NCBI GenBank assembly: GCA_016715115.1
Contig: JADKBM010000011.1
Span: forward strand, 1,311,501 to 1,375,500
Direction of reading: 5' to 3'
Source of the DNA: Acidobacteriota bacterium
Lineage (GTDB): Bacteria; Acidobacteriota; Blastocatellia; Pyrinomonadales; Pyrinomonadaceae
DNA: 64,000 bases
Below the pieces are notes generated by a model, which saw only the letters and a list, made by a program, of their open reading frames with translations, searched no databases and was not told the DNA's origin. Below are positions 20,458 through 30,775 of this stretch, one piece after another; position 1 is the stretch's first letter; each line of letters begins with the position of its first letter. The position numbers were made by a program, and so were the translations under genes.

Positions 20458-22194
20458 ATGATCAATAAAATCGCTTCGCTGTTGCTGATCGCAATCTTGA
20501 GCAGTTCAACAATTCTTGCGGAAACCAATGACCTGAAGGCAAAACCGGCCGCGATCCGCGTCGCCCCGCCGTCGCCGAGATTCTCGGATGCCGAAAGGCA
20601 AGCGGAACTCGCCGCCCGCCGCTCGCGCGTCATTGAAAAGATGGCTGACAATTCGCTGATGGTGCTTTTTAGCGCCGAAGCCAGGATCTACACCAACGAT
20701 GTCGATTTTATGTATCGGCAAGAGAACAATCTCTATTATCTGACCGGTCTCAAGCAGACCGGCGCGACGCTCGTTCTGGCTAAATCGGGAGGCGCCGCAT
20801 CCGAGTTTCTTTTCATCCCGAAACGCAACCCGCAGTTCGAGACCTGGAACGGAAGGATGTATTCAAACGAGGACGCGACGCGGATCTCGGGCCTCAAAAC
20901 GATCGTCAACGCGGCCGAACAAAAGGCCTATCTTGCGGCGCTGAAAGACAAAACGTCGTTCACGTCGAAGGACGGCATCGGCGTTCCAACGACGTTCGAC
21001 AAGCTTTATCTGCTGCTTCCCTTCGACGAGCGGGACAACGACGGAAAGCGCGAATTTCGCCAGGAAGCCGAATTTGCGCGATCGTTCGGCCCGAAAGCCG
21101 TCAACGCGCAGGATATTTTCGCCGAACTCCGGCTGATCAAATCGCCGTACGAGATCCGTCTTATGCAGCACGCGATCGACATCACCGCCGAAGCGCATAT
21201 GCGTTCGATGGGAATCGTGAAACGCGCGAACTGGGAGTACGAGGTTCAGGCTGAGGTCGAATACACATTCCGACGGCGGAACGCCGACTATTGGGGCTAT
21301 CCGTCGATCGTCGGATGCGGGCCGAACGCGACGACGCTGCATTACGTCGAATCGCAGGGCGCGATCGACCCAAACGCCCTCTTGCTGATGGACGTCGGCG
21401 CCGAATACGACCATTACACGGCGGACGTCACGCGCACTTTTCCGGTGAACGGCAAATTTTCGAAACCGCAGGCCGAGATTTATCAGGTGGTCTACGATGC
21501 GCAGGAAGCCGCCGCCGCCGAACTCAAGCCCGGCGCACTTTTCAGCGCCGCCGGCCAATCTGCGGCGAAGACGATCGAAGAAGGACTCGCGAAACTCGGG
21601 CTGATCGAAAAAGTCGGAGCGGTCATCCCGGGAACGCTGCAGAAGGTCCCGGATGGCAAGGGCGGAACGCGCGAGGTCGGAATACCGCAATACCGGATCT
21701 GGTATATGCACGGTTTGGGACACTGGCTCGGAATGAACGTTCACGACGTCGGCGACTATGAAACGCCGCTGAAGCCCGGAATGATCATGACCAACGAACC
21801 CGGAATCTACATTCGCGAGGACGCGCTCGACTACTTCGACCAGTCGAAACCTGGAATGAAGGAGTTCCTTGCAAAAATACGGCCCTCATTCGAACGATAC
21901 AAGAGCGTCGGTGTCAGGATCGAAGACGATATGCTCATTACCGAAACCGGCGTCGAATGGATGACCCGCGCGCTGCCGCGAAAGATCTCCGACATTGAGG
22001 AATCGATGGCCAGAGCGGCCAAGGAGATGCGAAACGTCGCACTTGCGTCGTCGCCGCTCAACCCGACGCTCGCCTTTTACGGCAGCGAGTCGGGGCTTGT
22101 GGACTGGAATTCACGCCCGACCGGCCGAACGATCCGCATTGGCTGGAACGCACCGGCGCATGATCATTCGGACGATCACCGGACGGCTGAATAG
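20458..22194 (+). CDS. pepP: Exported Xaa-Pro aminopeptidase (M24)
   Basis: A 578-residue protein starting at ATG 20458 with GGAGA a few bases upstream. A Sec signal peptide (SLLLIAILSSSTILA) is followed by an aminopeptidase-P N-terminal domain (about 60-200, 'RQENNLYYLTGLKQTGATL') and the pita-bread catalytic domain. Metal ligands are visible: LLMDVGAEYDHYTADVTRTF (two Asp), HGLGHWLGMNVHDVG (His), TNEPGIYI (Glu) and GVRIEDDML (Glu). It removes N-terminal residues ahead of proline, here in the periplasm or outside the cell. The C-terminal about 60 residues are not part of the core. Confidence 0.92.
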   Translation: MINKIASLLLIAILSSSTILAETNDLKAKPAAIRVAPPSPRFSDAERQAELAARRSRVIEKMADNSLMVLFSAEARIYTNDVDFMYRQENNLYYLTGLKQTGATLVLAKSGGAASEFLFIPKRNPQFETWNGRMYSNEDATRISGLKTIVNAAEQKAYLAALKDKTSFTSKDGIGVPTTFDKLYLLLPFDERDNDGKREFRQEAEFARSFGPKAVNAQDIFAELRLIKSPYEIRLMQHAIDITAEAHMRSMGIVKRANWEYEVQAEVEYTFRRRNADYWGYPSIVGCGPNATTLHYVESQGAIDPNALLLMDVGAEYDHYTADVTRTFPVNGKFSKPQAEIYQVVYDAQEAAAAELKPGALFSAAGQSAAKTIEEGLAKLGLIEKVGAVIPGTLQKVPDGKGGTREVGIPQYRIWYMHGLGHWLGMNVHDVGDYETPLKPGMIMTNEPGIYIREDALDYFDQSKPGMKEFLAKIRPSFERYKSVGVRIEDDMLITETGVEWMTRALPRKISDIEESMARAAKEMRNVALASSPLNPTLAFYGSESGLVDWNSRPTGRTIRIGWNAPAHDHSDDHRTAE

Positions 22195-22208
22195 GATTCT
22201 CATAAAAT

Positions 22209-22266
22209 GTCTGCCCGCGGAATGTGCTTTGCTTTGGCGAATCCCCTGCACATTCCGCGGGCAGAC
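22209..22266. terminator. 19-bp perfect stem hairpin after pepP
   Basis: GTCTGCCCGCGGAATGTGC (22209-22227) and GCACATTCCGCGGGCAGAC (22248-22266) form a perfect 19-bp inverted repeat with a 20-base loop, 14 bases after the pepP stop. There is no T-run, so it could be a factor-dependent stop signal or an interspersed palindrome. Confidence 0.5.
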
Positions 22267-22310
22267 CGGATTTGATTCGCAGACCACGGACAACTCGCGC
22301 GCGAATCGCG

Positions 22311-22520
22311 ATGATGAAACACCATCTTGAATCGCTCGAAGGCGACCTCGTCCGGATCATCGAAGCCGAGAACGCGGCGTTTCTCGATCGCTACGGATAT
22401 CTCGGCGAAGTCAACATTGAGTTCTCCTACCCGATCATGCACCGCAAGGACGAAAAGCAGCAGGCGCTGATCGCCAAGCAGCAGACCGGAAACCAACCCT
22501 GGGCATCGATCAACGAAGCC
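22311..22520 (+). pseudogene. Phage portal protein C-terminal fragment
   Basis: A frame of about 70 codons reads 'LEGDLVRIIEAENAAFLDRY', then 'VNIEFSYPIMHRKDEKQQAL' and 'QQTGNQPWASINEAR'. The closing 'PWASINEAR' after a helix-strand unit is the typical end of phage portal proteins, where the next residues would be '..GLPP..GGD'. Here the sequence instead runs into an FG-GAP repeat in another frame. There is no upstream portal body. The assignment rests on pattern recognition, and pairs with the prohead-protease-like fragment near 54.3 kb. Confidence 0.4.
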
Positions 22521-22530
22521 CGGGGTCCGG

Positions 22531-22914
22531 CGCGACACGAACAACACCTTCTACTCGCGCAACAGCAGCAACAGCCAAACCCAATCGGCGGTTATCGGAA
22601 CCGACGACGACGTGCCCGTCCCGTCCGACTACGACGGCGACGGCCGCGCCGACTACGCGCTCTTCCGGCCCTCCGACACCAAGTGGTACATCCGCGAAAG
22701 CTCGACCGGGACGGTAACCCAAACCCAATGGGGCATCTCCGGAGACAAGCTTGTCCAGAACGACTACGACGGCGACGGCAAAACCGACCTCGCCGTCTGG
22801 CGCCCGTCCGAAGGCACCTGGTACATCCGCCAGTCGGCGACCAACGGCTCGCTTCGCCAGCAGCAGTTCGGAGTCTTGAATGACATCCCCGTCCCGGCCT
22901 TCTACAGGAGGTAG
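22531..22914 (+). pseudogene. FG-GAP/VCBS repeat tail fragment
   Basis: From 'DTNNTFYSRNSSNSQ' the frame runs into two complete repeats with 'PVPSDYDGDGRADYALFRPS' and 'NDYDGDGKTDLAVWRPSEGT', ending 'DIPVPAFYRR' and stop at 22914. It is the C-terminus of a protein like that at 3-956. No start, signal peptide or N-terminal domain precedes it, because the frame joins the portal-like fragment around 22520. Confidence 0.7.
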
Positions 22915-22983
22915 CGCCGGATTACAGGAGTCGTCATCACACATCGGACAAACACCCACGGAGTTGAAATGAGGTAAGGAATC

Positions 22984-25900
22984 ATGAATCGCAGAAACAT
23001 ATTCGCCGCCATCATCATCGCGCTCTTTCTATTCGCGCAGGCTTTTCCACAGGACACGCCGATCAAGGCTCCCGACCGCGGATTCCAGCCCGGCCAGTCG
23101 TTCGCGCTCTCCGACATCGAAAGCATCAATCTGACCAACGGCAATCTGTTGCTGAATTTCCCGCTCGGAACGCTGCCGAAAGGCCGCGGTTCGGCCGGTG
23201 CCGGAATCGCCCTTTCCTACAATTCGAAGATCTGGGATATGAGGACCGAGAAGACCCTCGATTCAAGCAATCACCTGGTCGAGCAGGGATTCCTCAATTC
23301 GAGCGATGAAGGCGGCTGGCAATACGGAATCGATTATCGCCTTGAGATCGTCAACCGCCAGCTGGAGTCGGACAATGGTTACCAATGCACGACCTCGAGC
23401 CGCCAGCCCGATTACCGAAGCGTTTACCAATGGAAGGTAAAACTGTATTTTCCGGATGGAAGCAACCGCGAGTTCCGTCCGACAGGCTACTCGGACACGT
23501 TTCCGCTCTCCGGCGCGTCCCAGCCCGACGGTTTCTACAACGTGCATCCGGACGGCACGATCCGGAACGTGACGTTCACATCTCAGCAGGACCCGTACAC
23601 CAACGAGGTTCGTTGGGGCTGCAATATCTCGACGGGCTATCACCCCGTGACGTCCATGACCTATCACAGCGCCGATGGTTCCTTCCTGAAACTTGTCTAC
23701 CAGCGGACCGGCGAATGGACGCTCTTCTTTCCTGACGGGAGCCGTGTAGAGAACGACGCGAACGGACAGCGGATCATCGACCGCAACTCAAACTTCGTCG
23801 AAAAAGGAACGGTCACGCTTCCCGACGGAACGACCGCCGCCGGCTGGATCGACCAGTTCGGGCGCTACACCGTCAAACGAACCGACGCTTCGAAGCACGA
23901 GGACTATATCTACCGCAAGGGCGTCGGCGGCGAAGTCCTGAAATGGACCGTGAAATGGAAAGAGGTCTGGGTACGGAAAGAGTACCGCACGCTCGGGATG
24001 TCGTCGGGACGCGAACGCGGAGGGAGTTCAAACCAGATCGCGCTCGAGGTGTTCGACGCCGTCGAGAAGATAACGCTCCCCGAGCAGGTCGGGAGCCTCG
24101 AATACTCGTTCACCTATTACGGCAGCGACTCCGAACCACCTTCGGGAACATTTTCATCCGGATGGGGAGAGCTGAAGACCGTCACGCTCCCGAGCGGCGC
24201 GAACACTCTCTATACCTACAACATCCTGCTCGGAGAAAACAGTCTGCTTGAAGACGAGTACGACTCTCTCGGTGCCGTGTTCATCAATCCGAACCACGTG
24301 ATCAAGCGGTCGGTGAAGACGAAGACGCTCAACTACACCGAAAAGCACGACGGCCAGTCCGAGAACCGTTCCGAAACCTGGAACTACCGGATCGGCAAGA
24401 CGACGAGCGAAGTGACCGGCCCCGACGGGTCGGTCGAAACCCAGCTTCACGGGAACACGGAATACGACAACCCGTACAGCGGTCTCGTATTCAAACAGAC
24501 CAAACCCGACGGCACGACGGTCGAAAAATTCTGGATGCACAATCTTCCGAACGCCGGACTGCCCGCGTCGCGCGCCCAGGAGCTGAGGTTCAACCAGTAT
24601 GTCAGGGCCGAGATCGTCACCCTGCCCGACGCCGCCGGAAACCCGTATCTTTCGGCGATCAGGGAGTTCTCGTTCGACAAGAACGGCAACCCGACGCGCA
24701 CCGCCGAATACGACTTCATTTCGCCGTCATTGATCGGGCGCGACGTGACGGGCCGCGTGACCGCGATTCCGACGGGGATGACGCCGCTCCGCGTCATCGA
24801 AACCGCATACCACAACCAGACCGAGGACGCGTCGGAGAACGCCGCGAACAATCCCGATTCATACTGGAACACCTCGTCGCCGAACGTGCGGAACGCGGCG
24901 CGCACGACCGCGCTCAAATCCGGCACGGGATCGGTCGCTTCTTTCTCAGATTTCTTCTACGACAACTTCGAGACGACCGCCAACGTCATCGAGACCCGGG
25001 CGTGGGACTCGCACAAGGGAGGAACCTATCAGGCGTTCACCGATCCGCTGACGGCCTCGAATTCGGTCTCGACGACCGTGCAATATGATGCGTTCGGCAA
25101 TCCGGTGCTCACGACCGACGCCAACGGCAACCAGACCCAGATGATCTACGGCCCGGTCGCGGGCTTCAGCGGCCTTTATCCGACTGAAGTCAGATCCGCG
25201 TACGGAACCCCGGTCCAGCAAACCGTCCAAACCGAATACGATCCCAGCACCGGACTCGCGACACGCGTCACCGCGCTCGGCAACACCCCGGCCGAAAACG
25301 TCGTCGGCGAGACCGAATACGACCCGGTCGGACGCCCGCGGAAAGTGAAGTCCCCGGTCAACAATTCCCTCGAGATCTGGACGACGACGGAGTACAATGA
25401 TACCGAGCGGCGCGTCATTACGCGGTCCGATCTCGAAACGAAGGGCGACGGACGCAAAATAGCCGTCGCGCATTATGACGAACTCGGAAGGATCAGGCTC
25501 GCCCGCGAGATCGAGAACTTCGGCACTGAAGATTCTTACGACGAAACCGACGGAATAAAGGTGCAGACGCGGTATATGGTCTCCGGCGGAAAAACCTGGA
25601 AGCTGATCTCGAATCCGTACCGCGGGGCGGCGGCCGGAGCGGCGACCGGCGAGGAATCGATGGGTTGGACGCTGTCCGGCGTCGGCAACACCGGCAGATT
25701 GTCCGAAACCGAGACGTTTGCCGGCTCCGCGCTCCCCGCGCCCTTCGGTTCGCAGAACACGGCATCGACCGGCATCGTCCGCACCGAGATCGTCTCGAAT
25801 CTGACGCTCGTCACCGATCAGGCGGGAAACCGGAGAATGTCGAAGACGAACGCCCTCGGCCAGCTTTCAGACGTCTGGGAGATCAAGCCGCAGGACGCTG

Positions 25901-28353
25901 ATACCGAGACCGTCACGTTCGGCAATGAGCAGCTGATCGCTCTCAGGACAAGCTATGTCTACGACACTGCATCTAACCTGACGGGCGTCGGGCAGGGCGT
26001 CCAGTCCAGGTCCTTCGCCTACAGTTCGCTGTCGCGCCTCGTAAGCGCGACGAATCCCGAATCGGGAACCATTCAATACAGGTACGACTCGCTTGGAAAT
26101 CTGACCCGCAAGACCGACGCGCGGCAGGTCGTCACCGATTACGTTTACGATCCGCTGAACCGCGCCACGTCGCGGAGTTATTCGAACGAACCTTCGGGCC
26201 AGACGGCGACGCCGAACGTCGCCTATGTATACGACGACCCGGCGGTTCCCTTTTCGAAGGGCCGGCTAACAAAGGTCTCGTCCTCGGTGTCGGAAACGCA
26301 GTATCTCGCGTTCGATTCCGCGGGCCGGGTCTTGAGTTCCAAACAGTTGACCGACGGCGCGCCGCCGAACCCGATGCTCTACAGTTACAATCTCTCAGGC
26401 GCGCTGATCGAGCAGACCTATCCGTCGGGAAGGGTTGTCAGGAACACGCTTGATAATGACGGCGATCTGATCCAGGTCCAAAGCAGAAAAGCGAATGATA
26501 CGCTTCGCAACTATGCCAACGGCTTCACCTACACGGCCGCCGGAGCGGTTTCGGCGATGAGGCTCGGGAACGGCAAATGGGAATCGACAGCGTTCAACTC
26601 GAGGCTTCAGCCGACAAGGATCGGCCTCGGCGGATCGGCATCGGACCAGAGCCTTCTCAAACTCGACTACACCTACGGCACTGTCGTGAACGGTCAGCTT
26701 GATACGACGAAAAACAACGGCAACATCCAGTCGCAGACGATCACGGTTCCGACCGTCGGAACATCGACCGGCTTCACGGCGGTTCAGACTTATTCGTACG
26801 ACTCGCTGAACAGGATCGACGACGCGACCGAGATGGTCACGCCGGCAGGCTCGACCACGGCGACCCAAAGCTGGAAGCAGGATTACTCGTTCGACCGCTA
26901 CGGCAACCGCAACTTTGTCGAGGCGAACACGACGACGATTCCGAGAAACTGCCAGGACAACCAGTCGCCGCCGAATCCCGCGATATGCGATGAGGACCGG
27001 AAGATTATGAACCCGAGCGTAAATGCATCGAACAACCGCCTCAGCGCCTCGGACGGCTACCAATTCGATGCTGCCGGAAATACGGTGCGTGATCCGCAAA
27101 ACCGGAAGTTCACATACGACGCCGAAAACAAGCAGACGAAGGTCGAGTCGGTCAACTCATCCGGCACGGTCACCGGAACGCTCGGCGAATACTTCTATGA
27201 CGGCGACGGACGCAGGGTCAAGAAGATCGCCTGGATCAACGGCCAGTGGGAAACAACCGTATTCGTCTATGACGCATCTTCCCGTTTGGTGGCCGAATAC
27301 TCGACAATTCTTAGCCCGACCCCGCAAGTCGTGTATCTAACCACCGACCACCTGGGTACACCGCGGATAAACTTAAGCGAGAACGGCAATATCGTTGCAA
27401 GGCACGATTATCAGCCCTACGGTGAAGAAATCGCAGGACGAATTCATGACCAATACGCGGTTGATTTTGTGCGCCAAAGATACACGGGCAAGACTTTTGA
27501 CGTTGAGTTGCAACTGACTGACTTCGGTTCGCGCAACCTAAGCTCAACGATCGGACGCTTTCTCGTCGCTGATTATGTTGAAAGTACTCCCGTTTCGATC
27601 GCCTACGGAGCAATTCCATTTGCCTTCCGTGTCAATCCTCAAACATTCAATCGTTACTCTTACGCGCTCAACAATCCGTTGCGCCTAGAGGACCCAGATG
27701 GTCACCTTCCCCGAGTGCCAGGTCACCAGCGCTATACTTATCGAGCTGACATCAACAACCTAAATGATTCGCCGAACATTCACATATTTTACAGAGGTAG
27801 AGAAGTGGGTAGGGTGGCGATCAAGGGAACTGCGGATAACCCACGACTCGAATGGAATTATTTCGGTGCGGGCGTTCCGCGCCAGGTTAGATTGGCAATC
27901 GAACGCTTGATTCAGAAGAAGGGTTGGGCGCCTAGGCCTCCGCTGCAACCAAGAGTCAGTGCCGGCATTGAGGTACCACAAGGAACGGTGCGACCAGCAG
28001 AGACTGCTGCGCCCGATTCCGCACGATCGGGTTCGAAGGGCAGGGGCGGTCGGGGTGGATCAAGCGGAACGACATTGAACGCCTTAGGAGGAGCGCTGAT
28101 GGGGTTCAGCCTCTTTATGCAGCTGTACGAGGAGATGCAGGACGATAAGGAATTTGGGTATCACACAAACACTTTGGGTCAAATTGTAATCGTCGACTTG
28201 AACAAAGCGATTCGTTTTCTGCCCACAGACCAGATCTACGATTTCGGGGGGCATTTCTACATTATAAAGGGCGATAAGATGGTCGATCTGTCAGATCCTG
28301 GTTGTGTACTGGAGCAGACTGACAAAGGAATAAAGCGCATCTGTTATGCGTAA
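22984..28353 (+). CDS. Full-length RHS repeat protein with variable C-terminal tip
   Basis: An 1789-residue protein with AAGGA before the ATG and a Sec signal peptide (IFAAIIIALFLFAQAFPQ). After an N-terminal domain, YD/RHS repeats fill roughly residues 300-1480, followed by the core-closing region 'HLGTPRINLSENGN', 'SSTIGRFLVADY' near 1523 and 'NNPLRLEDPDGH' near 1570. The remaining about 220 residues are the variable tip: a Gly/Arg/Ser linker, a short hydrophobic segment 'LGGALMGFSLFMQ' and a terminal 'FGGHFYIIKGDKMVDL' domain that I do not recognise. RHS shells encapsulate a C-terminal toxin. This is the only complete RHS gene of the window and the likely acceptor of the downstream orphan tips. 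Confidence 0.92.
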   Translation: MNRRNIFAAIIIALFLFAQAFPQDTPIKAPDRGFQPGQSFALSDIESINLTNGNLLLNFPLGTLPKGRGSAGAGIALSYNSKIWDMRTEKTLDSSNHLVEQGFLNSSDEGGWQYGIDYRLEIVNRQLESDNGYQCTTSSRQPDYRSVYQWKVKLYFPDGSNREFRPTGYSDTFPLSGASQPDGFYNVHPDGTIRNVTFTSQQDPYTNEVRWGCNISTGYHPVTSMTYHSADGSFLKLVYQRTGEWTLFFPDGSRVENDANGQRIIDRNSNFVEKGTVTLPDGTTAAGWIDQFGRYTVKRTDASKHEDYIYRKGVGGEVLKWTVKWKEVWVRKEYRTLGMSSGRERGGSSNQIALEVFDAVEKITLPEQVGSLEYSFTYYGSDSEPPSGTFSSGWGELKTVTLPSGANTLYTYNILLGENSLLEDEYDSLGAVFINPNHVIKRSVKTKTLNYTEKHDGQSENRSETWNYRIGKTTSEVTGPDGSVETQLHGNTEYDNPYSGLVFKQTKPDGTTVEKFWMHNLPNAGLPASRAQELRFNQYVRAEIVTLPDAAGNPYLSAIREFSFDKNGNPTRTAEYDFISPSLIGRDVTGRVTAIPTGMTPLRVIETAYHNQTEDASENAANNPDSYWNTSSPNVRNAARTTALKSGTGSVASFSDFFYDNFETTANVIETRAWDSHKGGTYQAFTDPLTASNSVSTTVQYDAFGNPVLTTDANGNQTQMIYGPVAGFSGLYPTEVRSAYGTPVQQTVQTEYDPSTGLATRVTALGNTPAENVVGETEYDPVGRPRKVKSPVNNSLEIWTTTEYNDTERRVITRSDLETKGDGRKIAVAHYDELGRIRLAREIENFGTEDSYDETDGIKVQTRYMVSGGKTWKLISNPYRGAAAGAATGEESMGWTLSGVGNTGRLSETETFAGSALPAPFGSQNTASTGIVRTEIVSNLTLVTDQAGNRRMSKTNALGQLSDVWEIKPQDADTETVTFGNEQLIALRTSYVYDTASNLTGVGQGVQSRSFAYSSLSRLVSATNPESGTIQYRYDSLGNLTRKTDARQVVTDYVYDPLNRATSRSYSNEPSGQTATPNVAYVYDDPAVPFSKGRLTKVSSSVSETQYLAFDSAGRVLSSKQLTDGAPPNPMLYSYNLSGALIEQTYPSGRVVRNTLDNDGDLIQVQSRKANDTLRNYANGFTYTAAGAVSAMRLGNGKWESTAFNSRLQPTRIGLGGSASDQSLLKLDYTYGTVVNGQLDTTKNNGNIQSQTITVPTVGTSTGFTAVQTYSYDSLNRIDDATEMVTPAGSTTATQSWKQDYSFDRYGNRNFVEANTTTIPRNCQDNQSPPNPAICDEDRKIMNPSVNASNNRLSASDGYQFDAAGNTVRDPQNRKFTYDAENKQTKVESVNSSGTVTGTLGEYFYDGDGRRVKKIAWINGQWETTVFVYDASSRLVAEYSTILSPTPQVVYLTTDHLGTPRINLSENGNIVARHDYQPYGEEIAGRIHDQYAVDFVRQRYTGKTFDVELQLTDFGSRNLSSTIGRFLVADYVESTPVSIAYGAIPFAFRVNPQTFNRYSYALNNPLRLEDPDGHLPRVPGHQRYTYRADINNLNDSPNIHIFYRGREVGRVAIKGTADNPRLEWNYFGAGVPRQVRLAIERLIQKKGWAPRPPLQPRVSAGIEVPQGTVRPAETAAPDSARSGSKGRGGRGGSSGTTLNALGGALMGFSLFMQLYEEMQDDKEFGYHTNTLGQIVIVDLNKAIRFLPTDQIYDFGGHFYIIKGDKMVDLSDPGCVLEQTDKGIKRICYA

Positions 28354-28362
28354 CCGGCCAAG

Positions 28363-29334
28363 ATGGCAACAGCATATTCTTTTATGGAACCAATGAATAC
28401 TGGCTTAAGAACGGTCTATCGAACAGGTCCGAGAGCAAATGGTTCGGGTTCGGTTCATTACTTCCTTGCGGATGTAGATTTCGGAACATCACGCGTTGGA
28501 TGGTGTGTCGGGTCGCAGAACGTGCTTTTGACAACGGATAAGGGGTTGACCTGGCGCAATCTTTTCGTGGAAGGGGCAACGCTACCATTTGCAGAACCAA
28601 GGCGAGTAGCTGCGTTCGGCGAGAATGGTTGTTGGCTTCTCGGATTATTTCACAGCGGTCTATGCAGGACGTTTGACCAAGGCCAATCGTGGCATTATGT
28701 CGATTTTTCAGGACGTGTTGCGCTCGCTGATTTCGACGTTTGCGGCGGTCAGATTGCGGTCATCGGAACAAGGCACCGCGCGAGTCGCGACCAAGTCGCG
28801 GTTTTCGTGGGGTCTGAGACCAACTACGGATGGCGGGAGATTACTTTGCCGATCACTGGCGAGCCGCGAAAGATTCGATTTGCGGCGGATTCGTCGTTGG
28901 TCATCCTCAGCGAATCTCTTGACTCCGCGGGCAACATCTCAAGCCTTATCCATCGGACGCAAGATTTCGGTAACTCGTGGAATCGCGCGTTTTCGATGGA
29001 CGGCGAACTGGCGGGGGTCGAAGTCCTGCAAGGCAAAGGACTTCTTCTATTTGGTGAGTCCGGTATCATCAAATCCACTAATGATGACACGAAGATCGTT
29101 CATGTTTGGAGGTCAAGAGAAAACGAGTTTGTTAACGCTGTGCAAATCAGACCCTCAGGTGTCGGAATTGGTGTTACTAGTCAAGGGGGCATATTATTGA
29201 CCAGAGACGACGGAGATTCTTGGCTGAGACTTGGCAACTGCCACGATGAAGACTTAATCGCGGTCCAGTTCTTAACAGAAATAAGTGCGTTGGTTCTTGG
29301 TGAGGAAACGATCAATGTTCTAACGTTTCATTAA
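28363..29334 (+). CDS. YCF48/BNR-like beta-propeller, candidate immunity protein
   Basis: A 323-residue protein starting ten bases after the full-length RHS gene. It contains repeated BNR/Asp-box-like turns: 'LLTTDKGLTWRNLF', 'CRTFDQGQSWHYVDF', 'IHRTQDFGNSWNRAF' and 'LLTRDDGDSWLRLG', spaced about 60-80 residues, the pattern of photosystem-assembly YCF48-like and sialidase-like propellers. No signal peptide is present. Position directly after an RHS tip is where immunity genes sit in this locus; I infer that it neutralises the unknown tip. Confidence 0.7.
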   Translation: MATAYSFMEPMNTGLRTVYRTGPRANGSGSVHYFLADVDFGTSRVGWCVGSQNVLLTTDKGLTWRNLFVEGATLPFAEPRRVAAFGENGCWLLGLFHSGLCRTFDQGQSWHYVDFSGRVALADFDVCGGQIAVIGTRHRASRDQVAVFVGSETNYGWREITLPITGEPRKIRFAADSSLVILSESLDSAGNISSLIHRTQDFGNSWNRAFSMDGELAGVEVLQGKGLLLFGESGIIKSTNDDTKIVHVWRSRENEFVNAVQIRPSGVGIGVTSQGGILLTRDDGDSWLRLGNCHDEDLIAVQFLTEISALVLGEETINVLTFH

Positions 29335-29581
29335 TCTAATCAGAGCATTCCGCCGATTCCGAAAAACCGTCCGTTCACAACACCGCCGAAGGTGGCGATT
29401 TCTTTTGCATCCAGCGAACACACGCCGCCGGAACCGGAAGATTGCCGTCCGCTCCGGTGCGCCAATTCTCATGGCAAAGACTATCTTGGCCAATACGCTC
29501 GCCTAGAGGCTCGTCTGGTTCCGAATTGCAGACCAAAAAATTACTTCAAATAAGGGCATTATCAAAACAGATCATATTTGT

Positions 29582-30742
29582 TGTCAATCAGCGTTAATTT
29601 TTGACCCCTTTACAGGCGTTAGTTTTTGACCCCCCCTTTAGTCATTGTTGTGGAGTTGGGAAGAGTGGCGGCAATTGCCGCCAATCTTCCGGGTTTTTTC
29701 GGCTTGCCCGGATGTTGATCCCGCGAGCGGTGGAGCGCCGGTCAGAGCCGCGCTCGCCCCCGGCAAGACCGCCCCAGGCCGCGAAGGCCTTGTTGCTCGT
29801 CAGGAGACCGCTCCCTTGCGTTCGTATCTCCGAGATGACCGAACGGGGTTCGAGCTTCGGTACCCCGCCAGCGCTGCCCCCCGGGCGGCCCGAGAAAGAC
29901 GATGTTCCGCCCTTGGCCAGAAGGCCCCGTCGCCAGTTCGTCGAGCCCCGGTCACGCCGCCTGAAATCGAATTCGCCAAGCCTCTTGGGTACGGAGCGCG
30001 AACTGCAGCTCAGCGACGCGCGGGGGCGGGGTCGTGTCAAGTGACCGCGGCGGTCTGGAGGCCGAGGCGGACGATGCCATATCTTCTAGACCTTCCAGCC
30101 GGCGACGGGATACACACGGTCTCGAACAGAACCGCCCTCGGCGGCGCCTCGGTTCCACCCTCGCCGCCATGCGCCGGATCCGCCACGCTTTGCCGGATTT
30201 GGCGAGGTGTTGGCAGACCCGGGCTCCCTCACCACCACCTTGGCGCGGCACCAGTCACCCCCTCGAGACGTCCCTCAGCCCACCTTGGGCCCCCGGGGGG
30301 TTTCCCTCCCTTCACCGAGCCCGTCGGCACTCCGCCCTTAGAAGTTGTCCCAGAGTCCACCTTTGCCGGTGCCTGGCGCGATCGGTGATTCAGAGGGCCG
30401 GGTTCTGGAAGGCGCCCGTGCGGCCGCCGAAGTAGGCGCGCCCCAGCCGGGGGGGGGTGTGGGCGAGTACCGAGCAGCGAGATGCGGCCTTTGTACGACC
30501 ATCTCCGCCCAGTCGGCCGCGCGTGCGGGGGGTTGCTCCTGCCGACCCTTCACCCGCGCCGGGCTGGCGATCGTCGCAGTCTGCTTTATGAATGCCCCTG
30601 CCTTTTCAAGTCTTTGACCTCCATCCATTCCTCCATTCCAACATCCCGATAACCTCCGTTTCACGAAAGTTATCAAAAATGCCGTCCAGGGGGGTCAAAA
30701 ACAAACGCATGCTAGGGGGTCATTTTCTCACGCATAATGACA
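29582..30742 (-). mobile_element. Internally shredded IS21-family copy with both ends
   Basis: Reverse-oriented relative to the intact element. It starts with TGTCAATCAGCG (the right end) at 29582 and ends with the left end GCATAATGACA at 30742, length 1161 against 2189 for the intact copy. A 6-bp duplication ATTTGT flanks it (29576-29581 and 30743-30748). Inside, runs of perfect identity to istB and istA are interrupted by many deletions of one to tens of bases, so no transposase can be made. The istB-end palindrome is also damaged. This decay by deletions with few substitutions is odd and could partly be an assembly artefact. Confidence 0.85.
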
Positions 30743-30775
30743 ATTTGTGATTGTTACGCTGAAAAAGGTGTGAAG

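Noticed and set aside
29601..30676. Several long frames over the shredded IS copy
   Set aside because: They are random frames across deleted istA/istB DNA, rich in Pro/Arg, with no transposase motif in register.
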